This document shows, piece by piece, positions 41,890 to 53,821 of a stretch of 64,000 nt of DNA (position 1 is the stretch's first letter; each line of letters begins with the position of its first letter). Location: the NCBI RefSeq assembly GCF_016743775.1, contig NZ_JAEQMY010000004.1, positions 62,001-126,000 of the forward strand, in the 5' to 3' direction. Source of the DNA: Microvirga aerilata. Its GTDB lineage: Bacteria; Pseudomonadota; Alphaproteobacteria; Rhizobiales; Beijerinckiaceae. Under the pieces are notes generated by a model that did no database searches, was not told the origin of the DNA, and saw only the letters and a program-made list of their open reading frames with translations. Position numbers and translations under genes: made by a program.

Positions 41890-43416
41890 TTATTCCACCG
41901 TCGTTTCAGTGAAGCGGAAGCGGCGGTCGGCAGGCGCGTCGAAGCTTTTGACGCGCTTGTTCACGCCATAGATCGTGTTCTGGTTGTAGAGCGGGATCTC
42001 GAGGGCCTGATCGGCCACGTAACGGGCGATTTCCTGAAGGACCTTCTCACGCTCCTTCACATCGTAGATCGTCCGCTGCTTTTCGAGCAGGGCGTTGAGA
42101 GTGGCGTCGTTGTAGTACGGATTCCACTTCTCGCCCGAGTGATACATCAGGTAGGCGTTGTTGTCGTAGTCGAAGGTCCAGCCGCCCCACGACTGGTGCC
42201 AGGCTTCGCCGGTCTTGCCGTTCGGGATGATGTCGTTGAGCAGAACCGGAGGCTCGTGGGGCTGGAGCGCGGGCTTGAGGCCGAGAGCCTGGAGATAGCC
42301 TGCCGCCGCCTGCACAACCTCGCGGAAGGTTGCGTCGTTGCCACGGAAATCGATCCGCACGGGAGCGCCGGCTGGAACCTTCGCCTGCTGCAGCATCTGC
42401 TTCGCCTTGGCCAGATCGAAGGGCAGCGGCTTGAGGTTCGGGTCATGGCCGAAGGACAGGTCCGCCTGGAAGCTCGCGATAGGCTTGCCGTGACCGAGCA
42501 GGACCGCCTTGATGATCGCATCGCGATCGATGCCCATGATCAGCGCCTTGCGAACATCCAAGTCCTTCGTGATGCCCTCCTTGGTGTTGAGGCGCAGCGA
42601 GACAACGGTTGGGCCCGTAATGCTGAGGAGGCTCAGGTTCGGGCTTTTCTCGACGGTCGGCGCAAGGCCGAAGGGAATGAGGGTCGCGACGTCGATGCGG
42701 CCCGACTGCAGTTCGGCCACCTGGGTGTTGGCCTCCGAGATGAACCGCGTCACGACCTTGTCGAGCTTAGGCGCGCCGCCCCAATGCTCGGGAAAGGCTT
42801 CGAGCGTCAGGCTGACCTTCGGGCTGTATTCCGCGAACTTGTACGGGCCCGTGCCGACAGGGTTCATGTTGAAATGGGCGTCGCCCTTTTCCTGAATGTA
42901 TTTCGGCGGCACGATCATGGCGCCATAGCCGGCAAGCTTCGTCAGCAGAACCGGATCGGCCTGCTTCATGATGAAGTCGACCGTGGTGTCGTCGACAACC
43001 TCGACCCGATCGATGGAGGTATAGTTCGACTGCTGCGGTCCCTTCCTGCCCTCCTCGCCCAGAAGGCGATCGAAGGTGAACTTCACGGCCGCGGCATTGA
43101 AGGGTTCGCCGTTGTGGAACTTGACGTTCTGGCGCAGCTTGAAGCGGATGCGGGCGTTGTTGTCGAGGAACTCCCACGAGGTCGCAAGAGCGGGCTTCAG
43201 CTTCATGTCCGCGCCGCGGGCCGTCAGGCCGTCGTAGATGTTGTTGGCGGCGGACGACCAATCGACCAGGAAGGTGTCGATCGGGTCCCAGCTGCCGGGA
43301 TCGATGGCGACGGCCACCGTCAAGGTTCCGGCGGCCTGTGCCCCGGACGCCATGAGCGGCGACAGGGCGACGGCCGCCGTCAAGCCGAGAGCCTTCAGGG
43401 TTGTAGAGAACTTCAT
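41890..43416 (-). CDS. Peptide ABC transporter substrate-binding protein (SBP_bac_5)
   Basis: This is a 508-residue periplasmic binding protein of the DppA/GsiB class. A signal peptide (MKFSTTLKALGLTAAVALSP, cleaved near SGAQA) precedes VAVAIDPGSWDPIDTFLVDW, LATSWEFLDNNARIRFKLR, VKFHNGEPFNAAAVKFTFDR and GTGPYKF. Length is close to GsiB (about 512). The frame is open 79 codons further upstream, but ATG 43416 has GGGAG 8 nt away and begins the signal peptide. Confidence 0.93.
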   Translation of the reverse strand: MKFSTTLKALGLTAAVALSPLMASGAQAAGTLTVAVAIDPGSWDPIDTFLVDWSSAANNIYDGLTARGADMKLKPALATSWEFLDNNARIRFKLRQNVKFHNGEPFNAAAVKFTFDRLLGEEGRKGPQQSNYTSIDRVEVVDDTTVDFIMKQADPVLLTKLAGYGAMIVPPKYIQEKGDAHFNMNPVGTGPYKFAEYSPKVSLTLEAFPEHWGGAPKLDKVVTRFISEANTQVAELQSGRIDVATLIPFGLAPTVEKSPNLSLLSITGPTVVSLRLNTKEGITKDLDVRKALIMGIDRDAIIKAVLLGHGKPIASFQADLSFGHDPNLKPLPFDLAKAKQMLQQAKVPAGAPVRIDFRGNDATFREVVQAAAGYLQALGLKPALQPHEPPVLLNDIIPNGKTGEAWHQSWGGWTFDYDNNAYLMYHSGEKWNPYYNDATLNALLEKQRTIYDVKEREKVLQEIARYVADQALEIPLYNQNTIYGVNKRVKSFDAPADRRFRFTETTVE

Positions 43417-43441
43417 CTTGTTATCTCCCTCTGGAAGTTTT

Positions 43442-45325
<1,884 letters not shown>

Positions 45326-45424
45326 CCATCCGTGCCTGCAGGAGAGCGCCGACCTGACCCGAGGTTTAGGTCAGCACCTCTTTAATACCTGTTCTCAATC
45401 CACCTCGCTGACCCCGGCGTCAAG

Positions 45425-45446
45425 GCCTGTTTGCCAGCAAACAGGC
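45425..45446. promoter_or_regulatory. Palindrome between M29 peptidase and peptide importer genes
   Basis: GCCTGTTTGC (45425-45434) is inverted as GCAAACAGGC (45437-45446) with CA between. It is 49 nt past the aminopeptidase stop and 100 nt before the ATPase start. No U-tract follows on the minus strand; TTGACG lies shortly downstream. It may be an operator for the importer or a weak terminator. Confidence 0.35.
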
Positions 45447-45494
45447 ATTCCGCAGGATCAAAGGTCCGCCATGAGCGGCAAGGCCGCCAAATCG

Positions 45495-46760
45495 TTACCC
45501 ATTAACCCATTCTCCGCCGCGCATGAGCGGCTCGGCCTGGCCGTCCTGCGTGATGCCGTCCACGTCCACCTGATCGGATCCGATCATCCAGTCGATATGG
45601 ATCAGGCTGCGGTTGGAGCCGCGGGACGACAGTTCATCCTCGCTCATGGAGCCGCCATCCCGGATGCACTTGCTGTAGGCTTGGCCGAGCGCGATGTGGC
45701 TGGAGGCGTTCTCGTCGAACAGGGTGTTGAGGAAGAGAAGCCCGCTCTGCGAAATGGGAGAGGAATACGGCACCAGGGCCACCTCGCCGAGGCGGCGCGC
45801 GCCCTCGTCCGTGTCGAGAACCTTGTCCAGCACGGACTCGCCGGTACGGGCGCTGCTCTCCACGATCCGCCCGCCTTCGAACGTCACCCGAATGTCCTGG
45901 ATCAACGTCCCGTTGTAGGAGAGCGGCTTGGTGCTGCTCACGACGCCGTCCACCCGGTCCTTGTGCGGCGTGGTGAAAACCTCCTCGGTGGGGATGTTGG
46001 CGTTGCAGACGAGGCCATTCTTGGCCGCCGTCGAACCGCCGTTCCACTCATGCCCATCGGCAAGGCCGACGCGCAGATCGGTGCCCGGGCCGCGGAAATG
46101 GAGGGCCGCATAGTTCTTCGCGTTCAGCAGGCGCGTGCGCGCCTGCAGGTTCGCGTTGTGGGCTTCCCACGCGGCGATGGGATCAGGCGTATCGACCCGG
46201 GAGGCGGCAAAGATTGCCTGCCACAGCTTGGCCACCGCCACCTCTTCCGGATCGTCCGGGAACACGGCCTTGGCCCAGGCCGGCGTCGCGGCGGACACGA
46301 TGGTCCAGTTGGTCTCGAAGCCTGCGATCATGTTGAGCGCCGGCATGTAGGCCTTGGACCGGGCCCGGTTGGCGCGGGAGACCTTCTCCGGATCCTGCCT
46401 GGCCAGCAGGGACGGGTCTTCGCCCACGATGGCAAGCCTGGCCGCGCCGTTCTTGTAGGCGGCCGCCATGCCCTCGTAGAGCCAGGCCGAGGCCGTGTCG
46501 AAGCTCTCGTCGCGCCCGTGGCGGAAGCGCATGAGCGTGGTCTCCTCGTCGGAGTAGACCGTGGTCACGAGGGAGGCGCCCGCCCGATAGGCATGTTCCG
46601 TGATGCGCCGCACCAGGGGAACGGCATCGAGCGGCGCGGTCATGATCACTTCCTGGCCGGGCTTCAGCCCCAGCCCGACGCGCACGGCGACTTCGGCCAA
46701 GCGGTCGAGAAGCTTGGCATGGGACGTGGCATCCGCCGGGTTCCGGAACTGTTCGTTCAT
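45495..46760 (-). CDS. M29-family metallo-aminopeptidase
   Basis: This 421-residue protein belongs to peptidase family M29 (thermophilic aminopeptidase T type), dimetal exopeptidases that remove N-terminal residues. Visible features are GLGLKPGQEVIMTAPLDAV near the N-terminus, GTDLRVGLADGHEWNGG, metal-binding NIPTEEVFTTPHKDRVDG, and the C-terminal HIALGQAY and NRSLIHIDWMIGS. It lies directly upstream of the peptide importer, suggesting it digests imported peptides. Confidence 0.92.
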   Translation of the reverse strand: MNEQFRNPADATSHAKLLDRLAEVAVRVGLGLKPGQEVIMTAPLDAVPLVRRITEHAYRAGASLVTTVYSDEETTLMRFRHGRDESFDTASAWLYEGMAAAYKNGAARLAIVGEDPSLLARQDPEKVSRANRARSKAYMPALNMIAGFETNWTIVSAATPAWAKAVFPDDPEEVAVAKLWQAIFAASRVDTPDPIAAWEAHNANLQARTRLLNAKNYAALHFRGPGTDLRVGLADGHEWNGGSTAAKNGLVCNANIPTEEVFTTPHKDRVDGVVSSTKPLSYNGTLIQDIRVTFEGGRIVESSARTGESVLDKVLDTDEGARRLGEVALVPYSSPISQSGLLFLNTLFDENASSHIALGQAYSKCIRDGGSMSEDELSSRGSNRSLIHIDWMIGSDQVDVDGITQDGQAEPLMRGGEWVNG

Positions 46761-46823
46761 GAGGCATCTCTCGCAGCATAAAATGAGACGCAGAGGCTAC
46801 ACGGCTCGAAAACCTGTGCAACC

Positions 46824-47945
46824 TCAATCGTTCATGTCTCGCATATTCACGAACCCAGACCCGCCAAGAGCCTCCGGGTCGAAAGCGATGCTCTTGATGA
46901 TCGCATGCACGGTACGGCCGGGCACCAGGTCAAGCTCCTCCACCGACTTGCGGGTCACGCGGGCAACGAGAGCTTCGCCCTCGCAGTCGAGGATCACGTC
47001 GATGCTCGGCCCATGGGCTTCGCCCGTGCAGGAAACCTGTCCCCTGAGCACGTTCAGGGCGCTCAATCCCTCGGGCGGCTTGACGGACAGGATGATGTCG
47101 CGGGCGCGAAGGCGAACCCGCAAAGGGGTGCCGACGGGGTAATCGAGCCTCGGCACGGTGAGTGTTCCGGCTCTGGTCTGCACCACCGTGAGTTCGAAGG
47201 CTTCTTCGTGTTGCACCACACGCCCTTCGATCAGGGCTCCGGCCTCCACGGGACCCGGCTGCCGAAAAAGGCCCGTATGCCGCAGGATTTCGGAAGCCGG
47301 GCCGGAAGCAACCACCTGCCCGTCCGACAGGACGACGATCGAGGTGGCCAAGCGCGCGATCTCCGCGACGGAATGGCTGACCAGCACGATGGGAACGCCG
47401 CCCTCGTCGCGCAACCGTTCGATATAGGGGTAGATCTCGGCTTTCCTGGCCTCGTCCAAGGATGCCAGGGGCTCGTCCATCAGCAGCAGATGCGGATCGG
47501 AGAGGAGTGCGCGTCCCATGGCGACGCGCTGCTTCTCGCCGCCCGACAGGGTCGACGGCCGCCGGTCGAGGAGGTGGCCGATCCCTAAAAGCGCCACCAC
47601 CCTGTCGAAGCCCGCCTTTCGCTCCCGCCTGGGCGTGAACCAGCGCCCGAAGAGCAGGTTCTGCCGCACGTTCAGATGCGGGAAGAGGCGTCCTTCCTGA
47701 AACACGTAGCCGATCCGTCGCCTGTGCTTGGGCACGAAGGCGCCCTGCGAGGTGTCCAGAAGCACCCGCCCCTGCGCGACGATCCTGCCATGATCGGGCC
47801 GGATCAGCCCACTGACGGCATTCACCAGGGTCGTCTTGCCGGAGCCGGACGGGCCGAACAGGGCCGTCAGCTTGCCTTCGGACTGGAAGCGCGCCTGCAG
47901 GGTGAACGCGCCTTGCCGGTGCCTGATGTCGACGTCGAGGATCAT
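46824..47945 (-). CDS. modC: Molybdate ABC transporter ATPase ModC
   Basis: ModC powers molybdate uptake. The 373-residue protein has an ABC domain (Walker A FGPSGSGKTT, signature LSGGEKQR, Walker B LLLMDEPLASLD). Its C-terminal Mop/TOBE domain (about 300-365, LSALNVLRGQV...VARVTRKSVEELDL) binds oxyanion and regulates activity. ATG 47945 overlaps the modB stop (ATGA). The open frame extending upstream to 48614 is a shadow of modB. Confidence 0.94.
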   Translation of the reverse strand: MILDVDIRHRQGAFTLQARFQSEGKLTALFGPSGSGKTTLVNAVSGLIRPDHGRIVAQGRVLLDTSQGAFVPKHRRRIGYVFQEGRLFPHLNVRQNLLFGRWFTPRRERKAGFDRVVALLGIGHLLDRRPSTLSGGEKQRVAMGRALLSDPHLLLMDEPLASLDEARKAEIYPYIERLRDEGGVPIVLVSHSVAEIARLATSIVVLSDGQVVASGPASEILRHTGLFRQPGPVEAGALIEGRVVQHEEAFELTVVQTRAGTLTVPRLDYPVGTPLRVRLRARDIILSVKPPEGLSALNVLRGQVSCTGEAHGPSIDVILDCEGEALVARVTRKSVEELDLVPGRTVHAIIKSIAFDPEALGGSGFVNMRDMND

Positions 47946-48637
47946 GGGGCAAGAACCCTCCTGCCGACCCGCCGCGCCAGCCATTCGGACAGCCACAGCG
48001 CCGCAACGGAAATGGCGATGGAGACCAGTGTCAGGCGCATCGCACCGCCCTCGCCGCCCGGAACCTGCGTGAGGGCATAGATGGCGGACGGAATGGTCTG
48101 GGTCTCGCCGGGAATGTTCGACACGAAGGTGATGGTCGCGCCGAATTCTCCCATCGCCTTGGCAAAGGACAGCACCATGCCGGCGATGATGCCGGGCAGG
48201 ATCAGCGGCAGGGTCACGACGAGGAAAACCCAGGCAGGATGCGCGCCGAGGGTGCCGGCCGCATCCTCGAGCCTGCGGTCCACGGATGCGATGGAGAGGC
48301 GAATGGCACGCACCAGCAGCGGAAAGCCCATGATGGCGCAGGCAAGCGCGGCCCCCGTCCAGCGGAAGGAGAGAACGATGCCGAACTGCTCGGCCAGAAA
48401 GGCCCCGATGGTTCCACGGCGGCCGAAGCCGATGAGCAGGAACCAGCCGACTGCCACAGGAGGCAGGACCAGAGGCAGATGAACAAGGACATCGAGCGCC
48501 TGCCGCCCCCAAAAGCGCTTGCGCTCCAACAGAAAGGCAATGGCGATACCCGGCAAAAGGCTTGCCGCCATGGCCACGAAGGCAACTTTCAGGCTGAGGC
48601 GAACCGCCGCCCATTCTTCGGGAGAAAGCCCTTCCAT
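47942..48637 (-). CDS. modB: Molybdate ABC transporter permease ModB
   Basis: ModB is the 231-residue membrane subunit with about five to six segments, including LPLVLPPVAVGWFLLIGFG and the EAA-type loop DAAGTLGAHPAWVFLVVTLP. GEFGATITFVSNIPGETQT is a strong ModB hallmark. ATG 48637 gives a TGATG junction with modA; GTG 48640 directly before it would overlap as GTGA. Confidence 0.94.
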   Translation of the reverse strand: MEGLSPEEWAAVRLSLKVAFVAMAASLLPGIAIAFLLERKRFWGRQALDVLVHLPLVLPPVAVGWFLLIGFGRRGTIGAFLAEQFGIVLSFRWTGAALACAIMGFPLLVRAIRLSIASVDRRLEDAAGTLGAHPAWVFLVVTLPLILPGIIAGMVLSFAKAMGEFGATITFVSNIPGETQTIPSAIYALTQVPGGEGGAMRLTLVSIAISVAALWLSEWLARRVGRRVLAP

Positions 48638-49452
48638 CACGAGCCTGAGCCTGCCTTGCTCATGACGACGAAGCCCTGCTTCTCGAAAAAGGGCTTGGCT
48701 TTTGAGGAGCGCAGGAATGCGAGGAACGTAGCGGCATCGGGATGCTTCGATTCTGCCGTGAGCGCAACCGGATAGACAATCGGCGGGTGGGTGCCTTCGG
48801 GAAAAACCGCGACGATCCTGACATTCGGGTCGGACGCGGCATCGGTCCGGTAGACGATCCCCAGGGCCGCCTCCCCCCGGGAGACGAGGAGGAGCGCGGC
48901 CCGAACATTGTCGGTCTGGGCGAGCTTGTCCTTCACCCCCGTCCAGGCACCCAGCTTTTCGAGAGCAGCCTTGCCGTATTTTCCCGCCGGCACCGCACCC
49001 ACATGCCCCATGGCGAGGCGATTGCCCCCCAGCAGCGCAGCGAGATCGAGCCCGGGCTGCAGCGGGATCTGCACTGCAGAGTCCCTCGGGGCGATCAGGA
49101 CGAGGGAATTGCCTAGAAGATCGGCCCGGCTTTCAGGCCGGATCAGGCCTTTCGAGGCGGCATAGTCCATCCAATCGGGATCGGCGGAAAAGAACAGGTC
49201 GGCAGGTGCTCCCGCGTCGATCTGCTTGGCCAGGGCGCTGCTGGCCGCATACGAGATCGCAACCTGCTTGCCCGAATCCTGCGTCCAGGCGGCGCCGGCA
49301 TCGTCGAGAGCGTTCTTCAGGCTGGCTGCGGCAAAGACCACGACGTCTCTTGCTTCGGCTTGGCTCCCATGAGCGAGGACAAGGGTGATGGAAACCAGCC
49401 CGAACAGGAGAGCCTTGAAGGAAGCACCTGGAAGGAGCCGCGCCGGATGCAT
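48637..49452 (-). CDS. modA: Molybdate-binding periplasmic protein ModA
   Basis: ModA is the 271-residue binding protein. A signal peptide (about 1-34, ending SQAEA) precedes VVVFAAASLKNALDDAGAAW, the classic ModA start, then YAASSALAKQIDAGAPADLFFSADPDWMD and GIVYRTDAASDPNVRIV. Ser and Ala-Ser segments supply the oxyanion hydrogen bonds in the family. ATG 49452 is preferred over TTG 49467. The gene is 66 nt downstream of msrQ on the same strand. Confidence 0.94.
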   Translation of the reverse strand: MHPARLLPGASFKALLFGLVSITLVLAHGSQAEARDVVVFAAASLKNALDDAGAAWTQDSGKQVAISYAASSALAKQIDAGAPADLFFSADPDWMDYAASKGLIRPESRADLLGNSLVLIAPRDSAVQIPLQPGLDLAALLGGNRLAMGHVGAVPAGKYGKAALEKLGAWTGVKDKLAQTDNVRAALLLVSRGEAALGIVYRTDAASDPNVRIVAVFPEGTHPPIVYPVALTAESKHPDAATFLAFLRSSKAKPFFEKQGFVVMSKAGSGS

Positions 49453-49518
49453 GGTCTTGTGTCTCAATGGCGAAGCCCTGCCGCTATCGGGCGCATCCTA
49501 ACCGAGTGCGCCTTCTCT

Positions 49519-50163
49519 TCAAGCGGGACGCTGTCTCGGGGATGGCTTCTTCACCATGGAACGCACGATCCGGTAGCCGAGAAGAGCGGCCACGATGGCC
49601 GCGTAGACCAGAGGCTCGGGCGGCCAGGATTTCACCACGAGCACGAAATGAAGAACCGCGCCGATGGCCGCAAGATAGACGAGGCGGTGCAGCCGCGCCC
49701 AGGCCTGCCCGCCCATGCGCCGGATGGCGGCATTGTTGGAGGTCAAGGCCAGGGGGACGAGGACGACGAAGGTCGCCATGCCGATGGTGATGTAGGGACG
49801 CTTGACGATATCGGCCCAGATCGCCGCAAAATCGAGCCCCTGGTCCAGCACCAGATAGGTGATGAGATGCAGGGCCGCATAGTAGAAGGCCAGAAGCCCA
49901 ATGGCCCGGCGGTAGCGCAGGAGATTGATGCCGAGAAGCTGACGCAGGGGCGTGATCGCCAGGGATCCGATGAGGAAGCGCAGGGCCCAGAGCCCCAGCG
50001 CCTGCTCCAGGTAGCGCATGGGATCGGCCCCGAGCTGATCCGTGATGCCCGCATAGAACAGCCACACGGCCGGGATGAAGCCAGCGATATAGACGGCAAT
50101 CTTCGGCACCTGGGGAAGAGCAAAGCCCTTGCCTGCGCCGGATGCGGAGGCTCTGCCGGCCAT
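49519..50163 (-). CDS. msrQ: Haem-binding membrane subunit MsrQ
   Basis: MsrQ is the ferric-reductase-like b-type cytochrome that passes electrons from the quinone/flavin pool to MsrP for repair of periplasmic methionine sulfoxide. The 214-residue protein has about six membrane segments with conserved histidines (YYAALHLITYLV, RLHRLVYLAAIGAVLHFVL) as haem ligands. ATG 50163 makes a TGATG junction with the msrP stop, so the two subunits are translated together. Confidence 0.94.
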   Translation of the reverse strand: MAGRASASGAGKGFALPQVPKIAVYIAGFIPAVWLFYAGITDQLGADPMRYLEQALGLWALRFLIGSLAITPLRQLLGINLLRYRRAIGLLAFYYAALHLITYLVLDQGLDFAAIWADIVKRPYITIGMATFVVLVPLALTSNNAAIRRMGGQAWARLHRLVYLAAIGAVLHFVLVVKSWPPEPLVYAAIVAALLGYRIVRSMVKKPSPRQRPA

Positions 50164-51131
50164 CAGTAGAGCTTCCGCAGGTCCATGCCCGTGTAGAGGC
50201 TCGCCACCTGCTCGGCATAGCCGTTGAACATCAGGGTCGGGCGGCGCTTCACGAACAATCCGCCTTCGCCGATGCGCCGCTCGGTCGCCTGGCTCCAGCG
50301 CGGGTGGTCCACGCTCGGGTTCACGTTGGCATAGAAGCCGTATTCGCCCGGCGCCTGCTTGTTCCAGGCGGTCTCCGGCTGCTTCTCGACGAAGCTGATG
50401 CGGGTGATCGACTTGATGCCCTTGAAGCCGTATTTCCACGGGACCACGAGGCGGATCGGCGCTCCGTTCTGGTTCGGCAGGGTCTCGCCATAAAGCCCGA
50501 CCGCCAGGAGTGTGAGCGGGTTCATGGCCTCGTCGAGGCGCAGGCCCTCCACATAAGGCCAGTCGAGCACCGGAAACATGGACTGCATGCCGGGCATTTC
50601 CTCGGGGCGGTAGGCGGTCTCGAAGGCCACGTATTTGGCGCTGCCCAAGGGCTCCACGCGCTTGATCAGGTCCGCCAGCGGGAACCCGACCCATGGGATC
50701 ACCATGGACCAGCCCTCCACGCAGCGCATGCGGTAGATGCGCTCCTCCAGGGCAGACGCCTTGATCAGGTCCTCGATGGCGAATTCGCCGGGCTTGCCCA
50801 CCATCCCGTCGACCTTGACCGTCCAGGGCGAGGTCTTGAGAGTCTTGGCATTAGCGGCCGGATCCTCCTTGCCTGTGCCGAACTCATAATAATTGTTGTA
50901 GCTCGTGACGTCCTCGCGGCTCGTCAGCTTCTCGTCCGTCGAGAACGGGCTTTTCGCGGCGGGCAGAGGCGCCGCGCCGAGACCCTTCGGCAGGGCCGCC
51001 GTCAGGGCAAGCCCGGCAGCGCCCGCCATCCACTGGCGTCGGTTGAAGTAGACCTCCCGAGGGGTGATCTCGGAGGGCAGGATATCGGCAGGGCGGCGGA
51101 TCAGCACGGCGGCACCTCGTTTGGAACCCAT
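50163..51131 (-). CDS. msrP: Methionine-sulfoxide reductase catalytic subunit MsrP
   Basis: MsrP is a periplasmic molybdopterin oxidoreductase that reduces protein methionine sulfoxide. The 322-residue protein has a Tat signal ([19 protein letters not shown], about 30-48) and an SUOX-fold domain with the Mo-ligating Cys137 in [34 protein letters not shown] and [13 protein letters not shown] are conserved. ATG 51131 is chosen; GTG 51146 is an alternative. It ends overlapping msrQ and heads the msrPQ-modABC run. Confidence 0.95.
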   Translation of the reverse strand: MGSKRGAAVLIRRPADILPSEITPREVYFNRRQWMAGAAGLALTAALPKGLGAAPLPAAKSPFSTDEKLTSREDVTSYNNYYEFGTGKEDPAANAKTLKTSPWTVKVDGMVGKPGEFAIEDLIKASALEERIYRMRCVEGWSMVIPWVGFPLADLIKRVEPLGSAKYVAFETAYRPEEMPGMQSMFPVLDWPYVEGLRLDEAMNPLTLLAVGLYGETLPNQNGAPIRLVVPWKYGFKGIKSITRISFVEKQPETAWNKQAPGEYGFYANVNPSVDHPRWSQATERRIGEGGLFVKRRPTLMFNGYAEQVASLYTGMDLRKLY

Positions 51132-51194
51132 TGTGAATGGGTACACCCGAGAACGCCAGGGGTGCTCTCACGTTTCCGTTACAGGGTACGCATC

Positions 51195-52264
<1,070 letters not shown>

Positions 52265-52265
<1 letters not shown>

Positions 52266-52957
52266 CACAATCTCTCCGTTGCGGCCCAAGCCTCAGCGGC
52301 CTGAGCGAATTTTCTCGTGATCTCGCGCGGATTGGTGATCGCGGTGCCGACCACGACCGCATGGGCTCCGCGCCTGAATGCTTCGGCGACGAGCTCCGGC
52401 GTATCGAAGCGTCCCTCGGCCACAACCGGTGCCGGAACCTCGGCCACGAGAGCCGACAGGAGCTCCAGATCGGGAGCTGCGGATTTGCGGGAGGCCGTTT
52501 CGTCCGTGTAGCCCGAGAGGGTCGTCGCGATGTAGGTCGCGCCGTGGGCATGCGCCGCGCGGCCTTCCTCCAGGGTCGCGATATCGGCAAAGACCTCCCG
52601 GCCGAGCTCGTCCCGAATGCGGCCGATCAGGCGCTCCACCGGCTCGCCGTCGCGGGGGCGCGCCGTCGCATCGAGGCCGATGATGTGGGCCCCCGCCAGC
52701 GCGACACGCGCCGCCTGTTCGAAGCCCGGCGTGATGTAGACCGGGAAGCGGTCGTCCCACACCTTGGCGATCCCGATGACGGGCAGCCTCGTCACGGCAC
52801 GGATTGCGGCCACATCCTCCGCGCCGTTGGCCCGAATGCCTCCTGCGCCGCCGGCCTCCGCCGCCTGCGCCATGGCGGACATGTGGACGGGTCCGTGAAG
52901 CGGGTTGTCGGCGCGGGCCTGGCAGGAGACGACAAGAGCGCCTTTCGGGATCAGCAT
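52265..52957 (-). CDS. nanE: N-acetylmannosamine-6-phosphate 2-epimerase
   Basis: NanE converts ManNAc-6-phosphate to GlcNAc-6-phosphate, feeding amino sugars into central metabolism. The 230-residue TIM-barrel protein shows [67 protein letters not shown] and [11 protein letters not shown], all typical of NanE. It is embedded between the permease and ATPase genes of a sugar importer, suggesting the cargo is ManNAc or a related amino sugar. No nanA or nanK is in the window. Confidence 0.93.
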
Positions 52958-52966
52958 GGTCGCCTC

Positions 52967-53821
52967 TTACTTCACCGCGCCTGCCGTCATGCCCTGAATG
53001 AACTGGCGCGACAGGGCGATGTAGAGAAGCGTGATGGGAGCAGCCGCAATGGTGAGGCCCGCGAACAGCATGCCCCAATCGGTGGTGTACTCGCCCATGA
53101 AGGTGGTGAGCCCCTGCGGCAGGGTCTTGCGGGCATCGGTCTGGATGAAGACGAGCGGGAAGAAGAAGTCGTTCCAGATCGGCACCGCGTTCTGAATGGC
53201 CGCGATGGCCATGGGAGGACGTGCCAGCGGCAGCATGACGGACCACATGATGCGCGGCTCGGACGCGCCGTCGATGCGCGCCGCATCCTCGAGTTCCGAC
53301 GGCAGGGAGCGCAGGAAGCCCGCCATGATGAACACGGCGGACGGCAGGCCGATGGCCGTATAGGTGACGATCAGGCTCCAGCGGCTGTCGAGCAGGCCCA
53401 GATCCCGCAGGAGAATGAAGAGCGGAATGACCGCGAGCTTCAAGGGCAGCATCAGGCCTGCCAGGAAGAACAGCAGGATGAAGGTGTTGGTGCGCGATTC
53501 GTAGCGCGCCACCGCATAGCCCGCCATGGTGCCGAGCACGAGGATGAGGACAATCGACGTGCCCGTCACCAGGATCGAGTTGACGAAGTAGGTTGGCATC
53601 GCGGTTTCGCCGAGCACTTTGGCGAAGTTCCCGACCTGCGTGAAATCGGGCAGCGCGAAGGGATGCTCGAAGATCTCGCCGGTAGTCTTGAAGGCGGACA
53701 GCACCATCACCACGACCGGGTAGAGCATGATGAAGGAATTGGCGATCAGGATGACCTGGGCGAGCAGCGCGAAGGAGATGGGCTGACGCGATGCGGGCGC
53801 CTGGGATGTGAGAGCGGTCAA
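52967..53821 (-). CDS. Carbohydrate ABC transporter permease, MalG type
   Basis: This 284-residue CUT1 permease has six membrane segments, starting about residue 18 (LLAQVILIANSFIMLYPVVV), and the EAA motif ELEDAARIDGASEPRIMWSVMLP. The only start that fits is TTG 53821, which overlaps the previous permease stop as TTGA; no ATG precedes the first membrane segment. Its stop is 9 nt before nanE. Confidence 0.92.
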   Translation of the reverse strand: MTALTSQAPASRQPISFALLAQVILIANSFIMLYPVVVMVLSAFKTTGEIFEHPFALPDFTQVGNFAKVLGETAMPTYFVNSILVTGTSIVLILVLGTMAGYAVARYESRTNTFILLFFLAGLMLPLKLAVIPLFILLRDLGLLDSRWSLIVTYTAIGLPSAVFIMAGFLRSLPSELEDAARIDGASEPRIMWSVMLPLARPPMAIAAIQNAVPIWNDFFFPLVFIQTDARKTLPQGLTTFMGEYTTDWGMLFAGLTIAAAPITLLYIALSRQFIQGMTAGAVK

